A stretch of DNA of 64,000 nucleotides, taken from an uncultured Curtobacterium sp. Lineage in GTDB: Bacteria; Actinomycetota; Actinomycetes; Actinomycetales; Microbacteriaceae. Shown here in pieces: positions 1 through 7,527 of the stretch. Within the stretch, counting starts at the first letter, position 1, and every line of letters starts with the position of its first letter. The stretch spans positions 20,842 through 84,841 of the forward strand of contig CAJYUW010000051.1 of the NCBI GenBank assembly GCA_913778205.1, given 5' to 3'. Made by a program: the position numbers and the translations under genes. A model generated the notes under the pieces. That model saw only the letters and a program-made list of their open reading frames with translations, was not told the DNA's origin and searched no databases.

Positions 1-425
1 GGGATGCCGCGGACGACGTTCCCGAACGCGACGCCCCAGAGGAACGACGGCACCGCGCTGCCGACGACGATCATCAGGTCGAAGCGGCGCTTCCACTCGG
101 CGTGCTTGTTCTGGTGCCGGTACTCGAACGAGACACCGCGGGCGATGAGCGCCACCAGGATGAGGAGCAGGGCCAGGTAGAAGCCCGAGAACATCGTCGC
201 GTACCACTCGGGGAACGCCGCGAACAGGCAGGCGCCGGCGACGATGACCCAGGTCTCGTTGAGGTCCCAGACCGGGCCGATGGTGTTGATGAGCACGCGC
301 CGGTCGGTGTCGTCCCTGCCGAGGAACGGCAGCGACATCCCGACGCCGAAGTCGAACCCGTCGAGGACGAAGTAGCCGACGAAGAACAGCGCGACGATCG
401 CGAACCAGAGAACCGGCAGATCCAT
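1..425 (-). CDS. cydB: cytochrome bd quinol oxidase subunit II, partial
   Basis: This is the N-terminal ~141 codons of CydB; the gene runs off the left edge. Read on the minus strand the protein begins MDLPVLWFAIVALFF and contains VLDGFDFGVGM, LPFLGR, GPVWDLNETW and a run of hydrophobic helices, all typical of CydB, the integral-membrane partner of CydA. Together they reduce O2 to water with menaquinol or ubiquinol. The start is fixed by coupling: the cydA stop TGA shares one base with this ATG (TGATG at 427-423). Any cydDC assembly genes would lie further left, outside the window. Confidence 0.95.
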   Translation of the reverse strand, partial: MDLPVLWFAIVALFFVGYFVLDGFDFGVGMSLPFLGRDDTDRRVLINTIGPVWDLNETWVIVAGACLFAAFPEWYATMFSGFYLALLLILVALIARGVSFEYRHQNKHAEWKRRFDLMIVVGSAVPSFLWGVAFGNVVRGI

Positions 426-1837
426 CAGTAGACCGTCACTTCGTGCTTGACCTCACCGGTCTCCTCGTCGACCTCCGCCGGGGCGGCGGGGCCCTCCTGG
501 GCGACCTTCTTGATGAGTCGGAACTCGACCACCGCGAGGGCGCCGTAGATGAGCGTGAACACGACCAGCGAGATGAGGACCTCGACGCCGGTCACGTTCG
601 GCGAGACGCCGTCGGCGGTCTTGAGCAGGCCGAACACGAGCCACGGCTGGCGGCCCATCTCGGTGAAGATCCAGCCCATGATCATCGCGGCCATCGGCAG
701 CGGCATCGCCCAGGTGGCGACGCGCCACACCCAGCGCTGCTGCGGGAACCGGCCCTTGCGGGTGAGCCAGAGGCCGACGAGCGACACCAGCACCGCGCCG
801 ACGCCGAGCGCGATCATCCACCGGAACGCCCAGTAGGTGACCCAGATGATCGGCTTGTAGTCACCGGCGCCGTACACCTGCGAGTACTGCGCCTGCAGGT
901 CGTTGATGCCCTCGACGGTGCCGTTGAAGGTGTGCGTCGACAGGAACGACAGCAGGTACGGGATCCGGATCGAGAACAGTTCGTGCACGCCGTCGGGCGT
1001 GCCGAGCGTGAAGATCGAGAACGATGCGTCCTTGCCCGTCGAGGTGTTGTAGAGCGCCTCGGCGGCGGCCATCTTCATCGGCTGGGTGTCGACCATCGTC
1101 AGGCCGAGCTGGTCCCCCGTCAGCACCGTGAGCGCCCCGGACGCGAGCATCGTCCACATGCCGAACTTCAGCGCCGGCATCATCGTCTCGAGGTTCTGGT
1201 TGCGCGCCAGGTGCCATGCGGCGACCGCGATGATGACCGAGGCCGCGACCATGAACGCACCGAACAGCGTGTGCGGGAACGCCGCGAGCGCGACCTTGTT
1301 CGTCAGCACGGCCCAGATGTCGGTGAGCTCCGCGCGGCCCTTGGCCTCGTCGACGGCGAAGCCGACCGGGTGCTGCATGAACGCGTTCGCCGCGAGGATG
1401 AAGTAGGCCGACAGCATCGTGCCGATGCTCACGCACCAGATGGTCGCGAGGTGGACCTTCTTCGGCAGGCGGTCCCACCCGAAGATCCAGAGGCCGATGA
1501 ACGCGGCCTCGAAGAAGAAGGCGAGGATGCCCTCCAGTGCGAGCGGAGCACCGAAGACGTCGCCGACGAAGCGCGAGTAGTTCGACCAGTTCATGCCGAA
1601 CTGGAACTCCTGCACGATGCCGGTGACCACGCCCATCGCGAAGTTGATGAGGAAGATGCGCCCGAAGAACCGGGTGAGCTGGAGGTAGTGCGCCCGTCCG
1701 GTCCGGACCCAGGCGGTCTGGAACACGGCCACGACGACCGCCATGCCGATGGTCAGCGGGACGAAGAGGAAGTGGTAGATCGTCGTGAGGCCGAACTGCC
1801 ACCGCGACAGGACCAGGGGATCGAGGATGTCGTTCAT
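425..1837 (-). CDS. cydA: cytochrome bd quinol oxidase subunit I
   Basis: CydA is the haem-carrying subunit of the high-affinity bd oxidase in the cytoplasmic membrane. The 470-aa protein starts MNDILDPLVLSRWQFG. H22 in TTIYHFLF matches the b595 haem ligand, the His in AAFPHTLFGAF matches the other conserved axial position, and FTEMGRQPW holds the Met ligand of b558 and the conserved GRQPW segment. The protein is shorter than E. coli CydA (522 aa), which fits a short-Q-loop oxidase as is usual in Gram-positives. The gene is first in a cydAB operon with a 1-nt stop/start overlap. Such oxidases normally serve at low O2 or when the aa3 branch (also here, 11208-14280) is limited. Confidence 0.97.
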   Translation of the reverse strand: MNDILDPLVLSRWQFGLTTIYHFLFVPLTIGMAVVVAVFQTAWVRTGRAHYLQLTRFFGRIFLINFAMGVVTGIVQEFQFGMNWSNYSRFVGDVFGAPLALEGILAFFFEAAFIGLWIFGWDRLPKKVHLATIWCVSIGTMLSAYFILAANAFMQHPVGFAVDEAKGRAELTDIWAVLTNKVALAAFPHTLFGAFMVAASVIIAVAAWHLARNQNLETMMPALKFGMWTMLASGALTVLTGDQLGLTMVDTQPMKMAAAEALYNTSTGKDASFSIFTLGTPDGVHELFSIRIPYLLSFLSTHTFNGTVEGINDLQAQYSQVYGAGDYKPIIWVTYWAFRWMIALGVGAVLVSLVGLWLTRKGRFPQQRWVWRVATWAMPLPMAAMIMGWIFTEMGRQPWLVFGLLKTADGVSPNVTGVEVLISLVVFTLIYGALAVVEFRLIKKVAQEGPAAPAEVDEETGEVKHEVTVY

Positions 1838-1909
1838 GCGGCGTTTCCGAGCCGGGTCGCCGCGCGCTGTTGGTGCACGTCAGTTGCTTCCTGTGGAGGG
1901 GGAACTTCT

Positions 1910-1933
1910 GGTGTCACAGGCCTTTGGGACACC
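1910..1933. promoter_or_regulatory. inverted repeat at the cydAB start region, possible operator
   Basis: GGTGTC-N12-GACACC lies immediately downstream of the candidate cydAB -10 hexamer and would overlap the transcription start. This is a typical repressor position. It does not match the known Rex consensus, so the binding protein is unknown. Confidence 0.35.
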
Positions 1934-1936
1934 TCC

Positions 1937-1966
1937 ACGCTACCGTTCGGACACCTTCCTCGACAA
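1937..1966 (-). promoter_or_regulatory. candidate cydAB promoter
   Basis: On the minus strand TTGTCG (1966-1961) is followed after 18 nt by TAGCGT (1942-1937), a reasonable -35/-10 pair. Transcription would start near 1930, about 90 nt before cydA. No start site is proven; the call rests on hexamer match and position. Confidence 0.4.
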
Positions 1967-2061
1967 GTTGTAGAACGCCTCTTTGCACGAATGTGCAGTC
2001 AGGCTGCACGGCACGGTTGTGCGGAACAAGCGTGCGCTTGGCGGCCCCCGCGGAACGACGA

Positions 2062-2089
2062 CAGGCGCCGGGCCGAAGCCCGACGCCTG
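2062..2089 (-). terminator. terminator hairpin after the osmoprotectant transporter operon
   Basis: A 12-bp stem (2062-2073 with 2078-2089, including two G-U-type positions) closes a 4-nt loop about 20 nt beyond the last stop codon. The T-tract is weak, as is common in high-GC actinobacteria. Confidence 0.6.
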
Positions 2090-2109
2090 CCGGTGATCAG
2101 AGCCTGCTG

Positions 2110-3030
2110 CTACAGCAGACCCTGCTCGGTGAGGAAGTCCTTCGCGATGGTGGACGCCTTCTCCTTGTCGTTCACGCTCTTGGCGTTGAGGTCGATGAGC
2201 GCCGCGGTCGTGAGGACCTTGCTCACCTTGTCGATGTCGGCCGCAGCCTTGTCGTCGACCTTCTTCGAGACCACCGGGATCACGTTCTGCGGCAGGATCA
2301 GGTTCTCCGGGTCCTCCAGGGAGACGAAGTCGTTCGCCTTGATGCTCGGGTCGGCGCTGTAGATGTCGGCGAGCTGGACCGTGCCGTCCTTGAGCGCCTT
2401 GACCGTGAGCGCGCCGCCGGAGTCCTCGACGGCCTTGAAGTCGACGTCCACCCCGTAGACCGACTTCAGGCCGTTCGGTCCGTACGGCCGCGTCTGGAAC
2501 TCGGAGTTCGCGCCGACGGTCAGCGTGTCCTTGACGTTCTTGAGGTCCGCCAGGCTGGTCACGTCGTTGTCCTCGGAGAACTTCTTCGTGACCGTGTAGC
2601 TGTCCTGGTCGGTCGCCTCGGCCGCGTCGAGCACCCGGAGCCCCGAGGGCAGTGCCTTGGTCAGCGCCGCGTCGATCTCCGACGAGGTCTTCGCCGTCGC
2701 GCTCTTGTCGTAGTACTGCAGCAGGTTGCCGCTGTACTCGGGCATGACGTCGATCGCGCCCTTCTGGAGCTGCGGGAGGTAGATCTCACGCTGTCCGATG
2801 TTGAAGTTCCGCTTCACCTGGAAGCCGTCCTTCTCGAGCACCTGCGCGTACAGCTCGGCGATGATCTCGTTCGAGTAGTACTGCTGCGATCCGATGACGA
2901 TCGTCTTCGAGTCGCTGGAGGCGCTGGAGCCGCTGTCGAGCGGGTTGCTCGACGCGCAGCCCGTGAGGGCCGCTGCGACGCCCAGTGCCAGCGCTGCTGC
3001 GACGCCGGCACGGATCTTTGCTGTGATCAC
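2110..3030 (-). CDS. osmoprotectant ABC transporter substrate-binding lipoprotein (OpuC/ProX type)
   Basis: This is the extracytoplasmic binding protein for quaternary-amine osmoprotectants such as glycine betaine, choline or carnitine. The GTG start at 3030 (VITAKIRAGV) has GGAAGGAAA upstream and overlaps the preceding permease stop by 4 nt. Residues 1-24 form a lipoprotein signal peptide with lipobox ALTGC. The mature 306-aa precursor carries the family features KTIVIGSQQYYSNEIIAELYAQ, IDVMPEYSGNLLQYY and TVGANSEFQTRPYG of the OpuAC-like binding fold. It is the last gene of the operon, after ATPase and two permeases. The exact ligand cannot be read from sequence. Confidence 0.93.
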   Translation of the reverse strand: MITAKIRAGVAAALALGVAAALTGCASSNPLDSGSSASSDSKTIVIGSQQYYSNEIIAELYAQVLEKDGFQVKRNFNIGQREIYLPQLQKGAIDVMPEYSGNLLQYYDKSATAKTSSEIDAALTKALPSGLRVLDAAEATDQDSYTVTKKFSEDNDVTSLADLKNVKDTLTVGANSEFQTRPYGPNGLKSVYGVDVDFKAVEDSGGALTVKALKDGTVQLADIYSADPSIKANDFVSLEDPENLILPQNVIPVVSKKVDDKAAADIDKVSKVLTTAALIDLNAKSVNDKEKASTIAKDFLTEQGLL

Positions 3031-3755
3031 GATGGATTTCCTTCCGGGATGGGATTGCGGGACCGCTCGCGCGAGCCCTGGCGACGCCGGGCCGACAGGT
3101 CGACGGTGCCCTTCGGCACCGCCGCCCGTTGGAGTGCGGCGAACACGATCTCGAACGCGATCGCGAGGGCGATCACGAGGATGGAAGCGCCGAGCATCTC
3201 GGCGTAGTCCTGGGTCTTGAGGCCGAGGAAGAAGTAACCGCCGAGACCGCCGGCGCCGACGTAGGCCGCGAGCGTCGCGGTGGCCACGACCTGGAGGACG
3301 GCTGCTCGGATGCCGCCGATCAGCAGCGGGAGCCCGAGGGGGATCTCCACCTTCCACAGGACCTGCCACCCGGTCATCCCCTGTGCCTTCGCGGCGTCGA
3401 CGGTGACCGGCTCGACGGACTCGATGCCTGAGTACGCGCCGGCGAGCACCGACGGGATCGCGAGCACCACCAGGGCGAGCAGCGGCGCCTCGAGTCCGAT
3501 GCCGAGCAGCAAGCCGAAGAGCGAGAGCACGCCGAGGGTCGGCAGCGCCCGCACGCCGCCCGAGGCAGCGATCGAGAACCCGCGGGCCCGCCCGGTGTGC
3601 CCGATCGCGTACCCGAGCGGCACCGCGATGACGGCGGCGATGAGGACGGCGAGGAGCGTGATCCACACGTGCTCCCAGATCCGGCCGGGGATCGCGTTGT
3701 ACCCGCTGTAGTTCTGCGGGTCGAAGACCCACCCGAAGGCCTGCGCGATGATCAC
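3027..3755 (-). CDS. osmoprotectant ABC transporter permease (second permease)
   Basis: This 242-aa membrane permease of the glycine betaine/choline class has hydrophobic segments throughout and the binding-protein-dependent transport signature region with EAA-like residues (AAKAQGMTGWQVLWKVEIPLGLPLLIGG). It begins at GTG 3755 (VIIAQAFGWVF), which overlaps the first permease stop by 4 nt (GTGA) and ends in the same way with the binding-protein gene. It ends in a charged cytoplasmic tail (LSARRRQGSRERSRN). It should pair with the 3752-4468 permease as a heterodimer. Confidence 0.9.
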   Translation of the reverse strand: MIIAQAFGWVFDPQNYSGYNAIPGRIWEHVWITLLAVLIAAVIAVPLGYAIGHTGRARGFSIAASGGVRALPTLGVLSLFGLLLGIGLEAPLLALVVLAIPSVLAGAYSGIESVEPVTVDAAKAQGMTGWQVLWKVEIPLGLPLLIGGIRAAVLQVVATATLAAYVGAGGLGGYFFLGLKTQDYAEMLGASILVIALAIAFEIVFAALQRAAVPKGTVDLSARRRQGSRERSRNPIPEGNPS

Positions 3756-4468
3756 GCCGTCACCTCCGCCTGCTGCAGGACCCGACGGGCGGCGCGCCTG
3801 CTCGGGGTCGCGCGACGCGTCCAGGGCAGGACGAGCCGCCCGAGCAGCACGAGCAGTCCGTCGAGGGCGAAGGCGAGCACGAGGACCATCACGATGCCCG
3901 AGATGATCTCCTCGTAGATGCCGCGCGCGAGGCCGTCGGTGAACAGGGAGCCGAGGCTCTGGATGCCCAGGACCGCGCCGACGGTGGTGAGTGAGATCGT
4001 CGACACCGACACCACCCGCAGCCCGGCGAGCAGCACGGGTCCCGCGAGCGGGAGTTGGACGCGGAAGAAGCGCTGCCCGCCGGAGTACCCCATCGCGGTC
4101 GCGGCCTGCATGGTCGCGGCGTCCACCGAGGTGAGGCCGTCCACGGTCGACCGGACCATGAGCGCGAGCCCGTAGATGGTGAGGCTGATGATGACGTTCA
4201 CCGGGCTCGTCAGGCTCGTGCCGATGATCCCGGGCAGGGCGACGAAGAGCGCGAGGGACGGGATCGCGTAGAGCAGCCCCGCGACGGTGACGATGCCGCT
4301 GCCCAGTCCCGCGGAGATCCGCGAACCGCCCGGCCGTTGCAGCCGGACGACCAACCACCCGATCGGGATCGAGAGCAGGAAGGAGATGATGATCGGCGGG
4401 ATCGCGATCGCCAGGTGCGAGACCGTGTCGTCCCCGATCGTGTCGAGGTTCGACAGCACCCAGTTCAC
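3752..4468 (-). CDS. osmoprotectant ABC transporter permease (first permease)
   Basis: This 238-aa inner-membrane permease has five to six predicted hydrophobic helices. It has the inner-membrane ABC loop AATAMGYSGGQRFFRVQLPLAGP, which contacts the ATPase. The protein starts MNWVLSNLDTIGDD; its ATG overlaps the ATPase stop by 4 nt. The pairing of two permeases with one ATPase and one binding protein is the OpuC layout, though here the binding protein is last rather than between the permeases. Confidence 0.9.
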   Translation of the reverse strand: MNWVLSNLDTIGDDTVSHLAIAIPPIIISFLLSIPIGWLVVRLQRPGGSRISAGLGSGIVTVAGLLYAIPSLALFVALPGIIGTSLTSPVNVIISLTIYGLALMVRSTVDGLTSVDAATMQAATAMGYSGGQRFFRVQLPLAGPVLLAGLRVVSVSTISLTTVGAVLGIQSLGSLFTDGLARGIYEEIISGIVMVLVLAFALDGLLVLLGRLVLPWTRRATPSRRAARRVLQQAEVTA

Positions 4469-5379
4469 CGGTGGTCACCACCCTGCGCCGGGGCACCCGG
4501 GGCGGTGTCACGCGCCCCGGCCTCTGCACCGTGCGGCACCGCGGCCGCGGCGTCCACCACCTGCACCGGCCCCGTCAGGACCCCCGCGGCGCGCCCGTCG
4601 CCGTCGACGACGATCGGACCCGTCGGGGTCTGCTCGACGCGCAGCGCCCGCCGACCACGGCCGGCACCGATGAAGTTCGCGACGAAGTCGTCGGCCGGCT
4701 CGGAGAGGATCTCGGCCGGGGTGCCCTGCTGAGCGATCTCGCCGCCCTTCTTGAGGATGACGACCTGGTCGCCGAGCTTGAAGGCCTCGTCGATGTCGTG
4801 CGTGACGAACACCACCGTCTTCCCGAGCTCGCGCTGCAGCCTGATCAGCTCGTCCTGCAGGTCGTTGCGCACGAGCGGGTCGACGGCACCGAACGGCTCG
4901 TCCATGAGCAGGATGTTCGGGTCGACCGCGAGCCCGCGGGCGACACCGACACGCTGCTGCTGCCCGCCGGAGAGCTGTGACGGGTAGCGGTCCGCGAACG
5001 CCCGGTCGAGCCCGACGGTGTCCATGAGCTCGAGCGCGCGTTCACGGGCCTCCGCCTTGGCCACCCCGGTGAGGAGCGGCACCGTGGCGATGTTGTCGAC
5101 GACCCGCCGGTGCGGCAGCAGCCCGGCGTTCTGCATCACGTAGCCGATGCGACGACGGAGCTGCACGGGGTCGACGGACGCGACGTCCTCGCCGTCGATG
5201 GACACCGATCCGGACGTGGGGTCGACCATGCGGTTGATCATCCGGAGGAGCGTGGTCTTGCCACAGCCGCTCGACCCCACGAAGACCGTCGTGGTCCGGG
5301 AGGGGATGACGAGGTGGAAGTCCTCGACCGCTGTGGTGCCGTCCGGGTACGTCTTGCGTACCGAGCGGAACTCGATCAT
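4465..5379 (-). CDS. osmoprotectant ABC transporter ATP-binding protein
   Basis: This is the ATPase that powers the uptake system. The 304-aa protein shows Walker A GSSGCGKTT (about residue 36), Q-loop YVMQNAG, signature LSGGQQQRVGVARGL, Walker B ILLMDEPFGAVD and H-loop FVTHDIDEA. The first ~240 residues match the OpuCA/ProV nucleotide-binding domain. The C-terminal ~60 residues are Ala/Gly-rich and too short for the tandem CBS module that senses ionic strength in OpuA/OpuCA, so osmotic gating may work differently. It is the first gene of the operon, and its stop overlaps the first permease start (ATGA). Confidence 0.93.
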   Translation of the reverse strand: MIEFRSVRKTYPDGTTAVEDFHLVIPSRTTTVFVGSSGCGKTTLLRMINRMVDPTSGSVSIDGEDVASVDPVQLRRRIGYVMQNAGLLPHRRVVDNIATVPLLTGVAKAEARERALELMDTVGLDRAFADRYPSQLSGGQQQRVGVARGLAVDPNILLMDEPFGAVDPLVRNDLQDELIRLQRELGKTVVFVTHDIDEAFKLGDQVVILKKGGEIAQQGTPAEILSEPADDFVANFIGAGRGRRALRVEQTPTGPIVVDGDGRAAGVLTGPVQVVDAAAAVPHGAEAGARDTAPGAPAQGGDHR

Positions 5380-5506
5380 TGGGTGCCCTTCTGTTCGGAG
5401 GTAGCCCGACTCCGCACGACAGTACCCGCGAGGACCCGCGCGGGTTGCGTCGTGACGCCCCGTGTCGCCTCACGGACAGCGGTCCGGCGCGATCGAGCGA
5501 ACACGA

Positions 5507-5542
5507 CGACGCCCGCGACCCCTGTTCGGAGTGCGGGCGTCG
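5507..5542 (-). terminator. terminator hairpin downstream of the TetR gene
   Basis: A perfect 10-bp stem (5507-5516 with 5533-5542, CGACGCCCGC and its complement) with a 16-nt loop begins 20 nt after the TetR stop. It separates that gene from the transporter operon. Confidence 0.6.
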
Positions 5543-5561
5543 GTCGCTCGGTACGCGCGGG

Positions 5562-6209
5562 TCAGGCGTCGCGGAGCACCGTCTCGAGGTAGCTGTGCGT
5601 CATCGTGCGGTACGCCTCGACGAGTGCCTGGTCGGGCGTGTCCCGGTCGGCGTGGGCGCGGGCGAGCACGGCGTGCCCGGACTCCGCCAGCACGGTCCAG
5701 GCGCGGCTCACGGCCTCGCTGTCCGGCAGGTCGAAGCGCTCCCGCATGACCTGCGCGACGGCACCGCCGAGTGCGGCCATCCGGTCGTCGTCGTCCCCCG
5801 TGCCGGTGTCGGCCGTGTCGCCGAACCCGATCGCGCGGAAGCCGGGCTCCGTGCGGTACATCTCGGCGGTCATGTCGATGAGCGCGTTGCAGCCGGCCTT
5901 CCAGTCCGTCGCCCCGCTCGACTCCAGCGCCTCGACGAACCGGGCAGCCAGCCGCTGGGTGCAGCGGATCGCCAGGGCCTCGACCACGGCGATGCGGTCC
6001 GGGAAGTAGCGGTAGACGGTGCCGATCGACGCCCCGGCCCGCTCGGCGACCATCGCCGTGGTCAGCCGCTCGAACCCGATCTCGTCGATCACCGCGGCAG
6101 CGGCGTCGAGGAGACCGGCGAGGCGCGCCGAACTGCGGGCTTGGACCGGCTCGTTCCTGAGCAGTGATGATCCCCCCGGCAGTGCGTTCGAAACCTCGGT
6201 GACGAGCAC
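5562..6209 (-). CDS. TetR/AcrR family transcriptional regulator
   Basis: A 215-aa one-component regulator. Residues ~25-70 form the TetR helix-turn-helix (LLDAAAAVIDEIGFERLTTAMVAERAGASIGTVYRYFPDR). The rest is a variable ligand-binding and dimerisation region with an acidic stretch (GTGDDDDRM). The GTG start at 6209 is chosen because AGAAGGAG lies 5 nt upstream; an upstream in-frame extension is Arg/Pro-rich and not family-like. It is divergent from the 6406 phosphatase gene, so regulation of that gene or of itself is plausible. The transporter operon downstream is separated by a terminator. The ligand is unknown. Confidence 0.9.
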   Translation of the reverse strand: MLVTEVSNALPGGSSLLRNEPVQARSSARLAGLLDAAAAVIDEIGFERLTTAMVAERAGASIGTVYRYFPDRIAVVEALAIRCTQRLAARFVEALESSGATDWKAGCNALIDMTAEMYRTEPGFRAIGFGDTADTGTGDDDDRMAALGGAVAQVMRERFDLPDSEAVSRAWTVLAESGHAVLARAHADRDTPDQALVEAYRTMTHSYLETVLRDA

Positions 6210-6405
6210 GTGTACTCCTTCTCGCGTCCTCGACGCGCTCCCCGCGTGGTGACCCGCGCGGTGCGTTGTTTCACCGTCCACACGACAGTGCACGGTGGTG
6301 TCCGGGCAATGCTCGCAGACTTCGTCTGGAACTCGCCTGCGACTCTCCCGGAGCCGCATGAGCATCCTCGGTCCCGAGCGGGCTGCGGCGTGGAATGATG
6401 GGGCG

Positions 6406-7455
6406 ATGCCCGACCCGACTCCCCACGAGCCGTCGCTGGCCGAGCCGATCCTGCACCGTGCCGCCCGCATCGAGGACGCCGTGCAGGAGTTCCGGGAGCA
6501 GCGGGCACGCCGCCGCGGGCTCGTGCCGACGGTGATCCCGTACACGGGGTACGGCGCGCCCGGGTGGGTGCGGGTCCTCGCACGCGTGCTCCTCACCCGC
6601 CGCGGACTCGCCTCCGACGCCTCCTACGTCGGGGTCCGCGGGTGGAAGAGCTTCACGAGCGTGGCGGTCGACTCCGCGGAGGTGACGATCACGGCCGGCG
6701 GCCGCAGCCACGTCGTGCAGTCGGACCGCGGTGGCGTCGTCGACGCGATCGTGCCGATCGACCTCGAGCCCGGCTGGCGCACGATCCGACTCTCCGCCGG
6801 CGGGACACGGGACGTCGAGGCCGACGTCTTCGTGGTGCACCCGGACACGCGGTTCGGCCTCCTCTCGGACATCGACGACACCGTGATGGTGACGAGCCTC
6901 CCCCGCCCGATGCTCGCGGCCTGGAACTCGTTCGTCCTGACCGAGCACGCGCGACGCCCGGTGCCGGGCATGTCGGTCCTCTACGAACGCGTGCTCGCGC
7001 AGCATCCCGGTGCCCCGACGGTCTACCTGTCCACCGGCGCCTGGAACGTGGCCCCGACCCTGCAGCGCTTCCTGACCCGCAACATGTACCCGACCGGGAC
7101 CCTGCTCCTCACGGACTGGGGCCCGACGCACGACCGCTTCTTCCGGAGCGGCCAGCTGCACAAGCAGGAGAACCTGCGCCGCCTCGCACGGGACTTCCCC
7201 GACGTGCGGTGGCTCCTCGTCGGGGACGACGGCCAGCACGACGAGTCGCTGTACGGCGAGTTCGCACGGGAGCACCCGGACAACGTCGCGGGCGTCGCGA
7301 TCCGGCAGCTGTCCACGAGCGAGGCGGTCCTCGCGGGCGGTCGGTCCAAGGCACAGGAGCGCTCCCGCGACTCGTCGGCCCCGTGGGTCTTCGCCCCGGA
7401 CGGCGCCGGCCTGTGGACGGAACTGCAGCGGGTCGGCCTGCTCGCGGGCGACTGA
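6406..7455 (+). CDS. App1 family (DUF2183) phosphatidate phosphatase-like protein
   Basis: This 349-aa cytoplasmic protein has an App1 catalytic domain of HAD type. SDIDDTVMVTS (about residue 155-165) supplies the DxDxT nucleophile motif, YLSTGAWN the second motif, and LLVGDDGQHDESLYGEF the Asp-rich third motif. Yeast App1 dephosphorylates phosphatidate; bacterial substrates are not established. The ATG at 6406 begins MPDPTPHEPS. An upstream extension would be low-complexity. The gene is followed after ~70 nt by a GH15 hydrolase on the same strand and the two may be cotranscribed. Confidence 0.85.
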   Translation: MPDPTPHEPSLAEPILHRAARIEDAVQEFREQRARRRGLVPTVIPYTGYGAPGWVRVLARVLLTRRGLASDASYVGVRGWKSFTSVAVDSAEVTITAGGRSHVVQSDRGGVVDAIVPIDLEPGWRTIRLSAGGTRDVEADVFVVHPDTRFGLLSDIDDTVMVTSLPRPMLAAWNSFVLTEHARRPVPGMSVLYERVLAQHPGAPTVYLSTGAWNVAPTLQRFLTRNMYPTGTLLLTDWGPTHDRFFRSGQLHKQENLRRLARDFPDVRWLLVGDDGQHDESLYGEFAREHPDNVAGVAIRQLSTSEAVLAGGRSKAQERSRDSSAPWVFAPDGAGLWTELQRVGLLAGD

Positions 7456-7527
7456 CCACCCCGCGCCGCTGGCTGAGCACCCCTTCAGCGCCGGCCCCGA
7501 CCGGTGGGCGCGTGGTTCGATCGGCAC

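Noticed and set aside
1910..1933. Rex (redox) operator upstream of cydA
   Set aside because: The inverted repeat GGTGTC-N12-GACACC does not match the TTGTGA/TCACAA pattern; kept only as an unknown operator.
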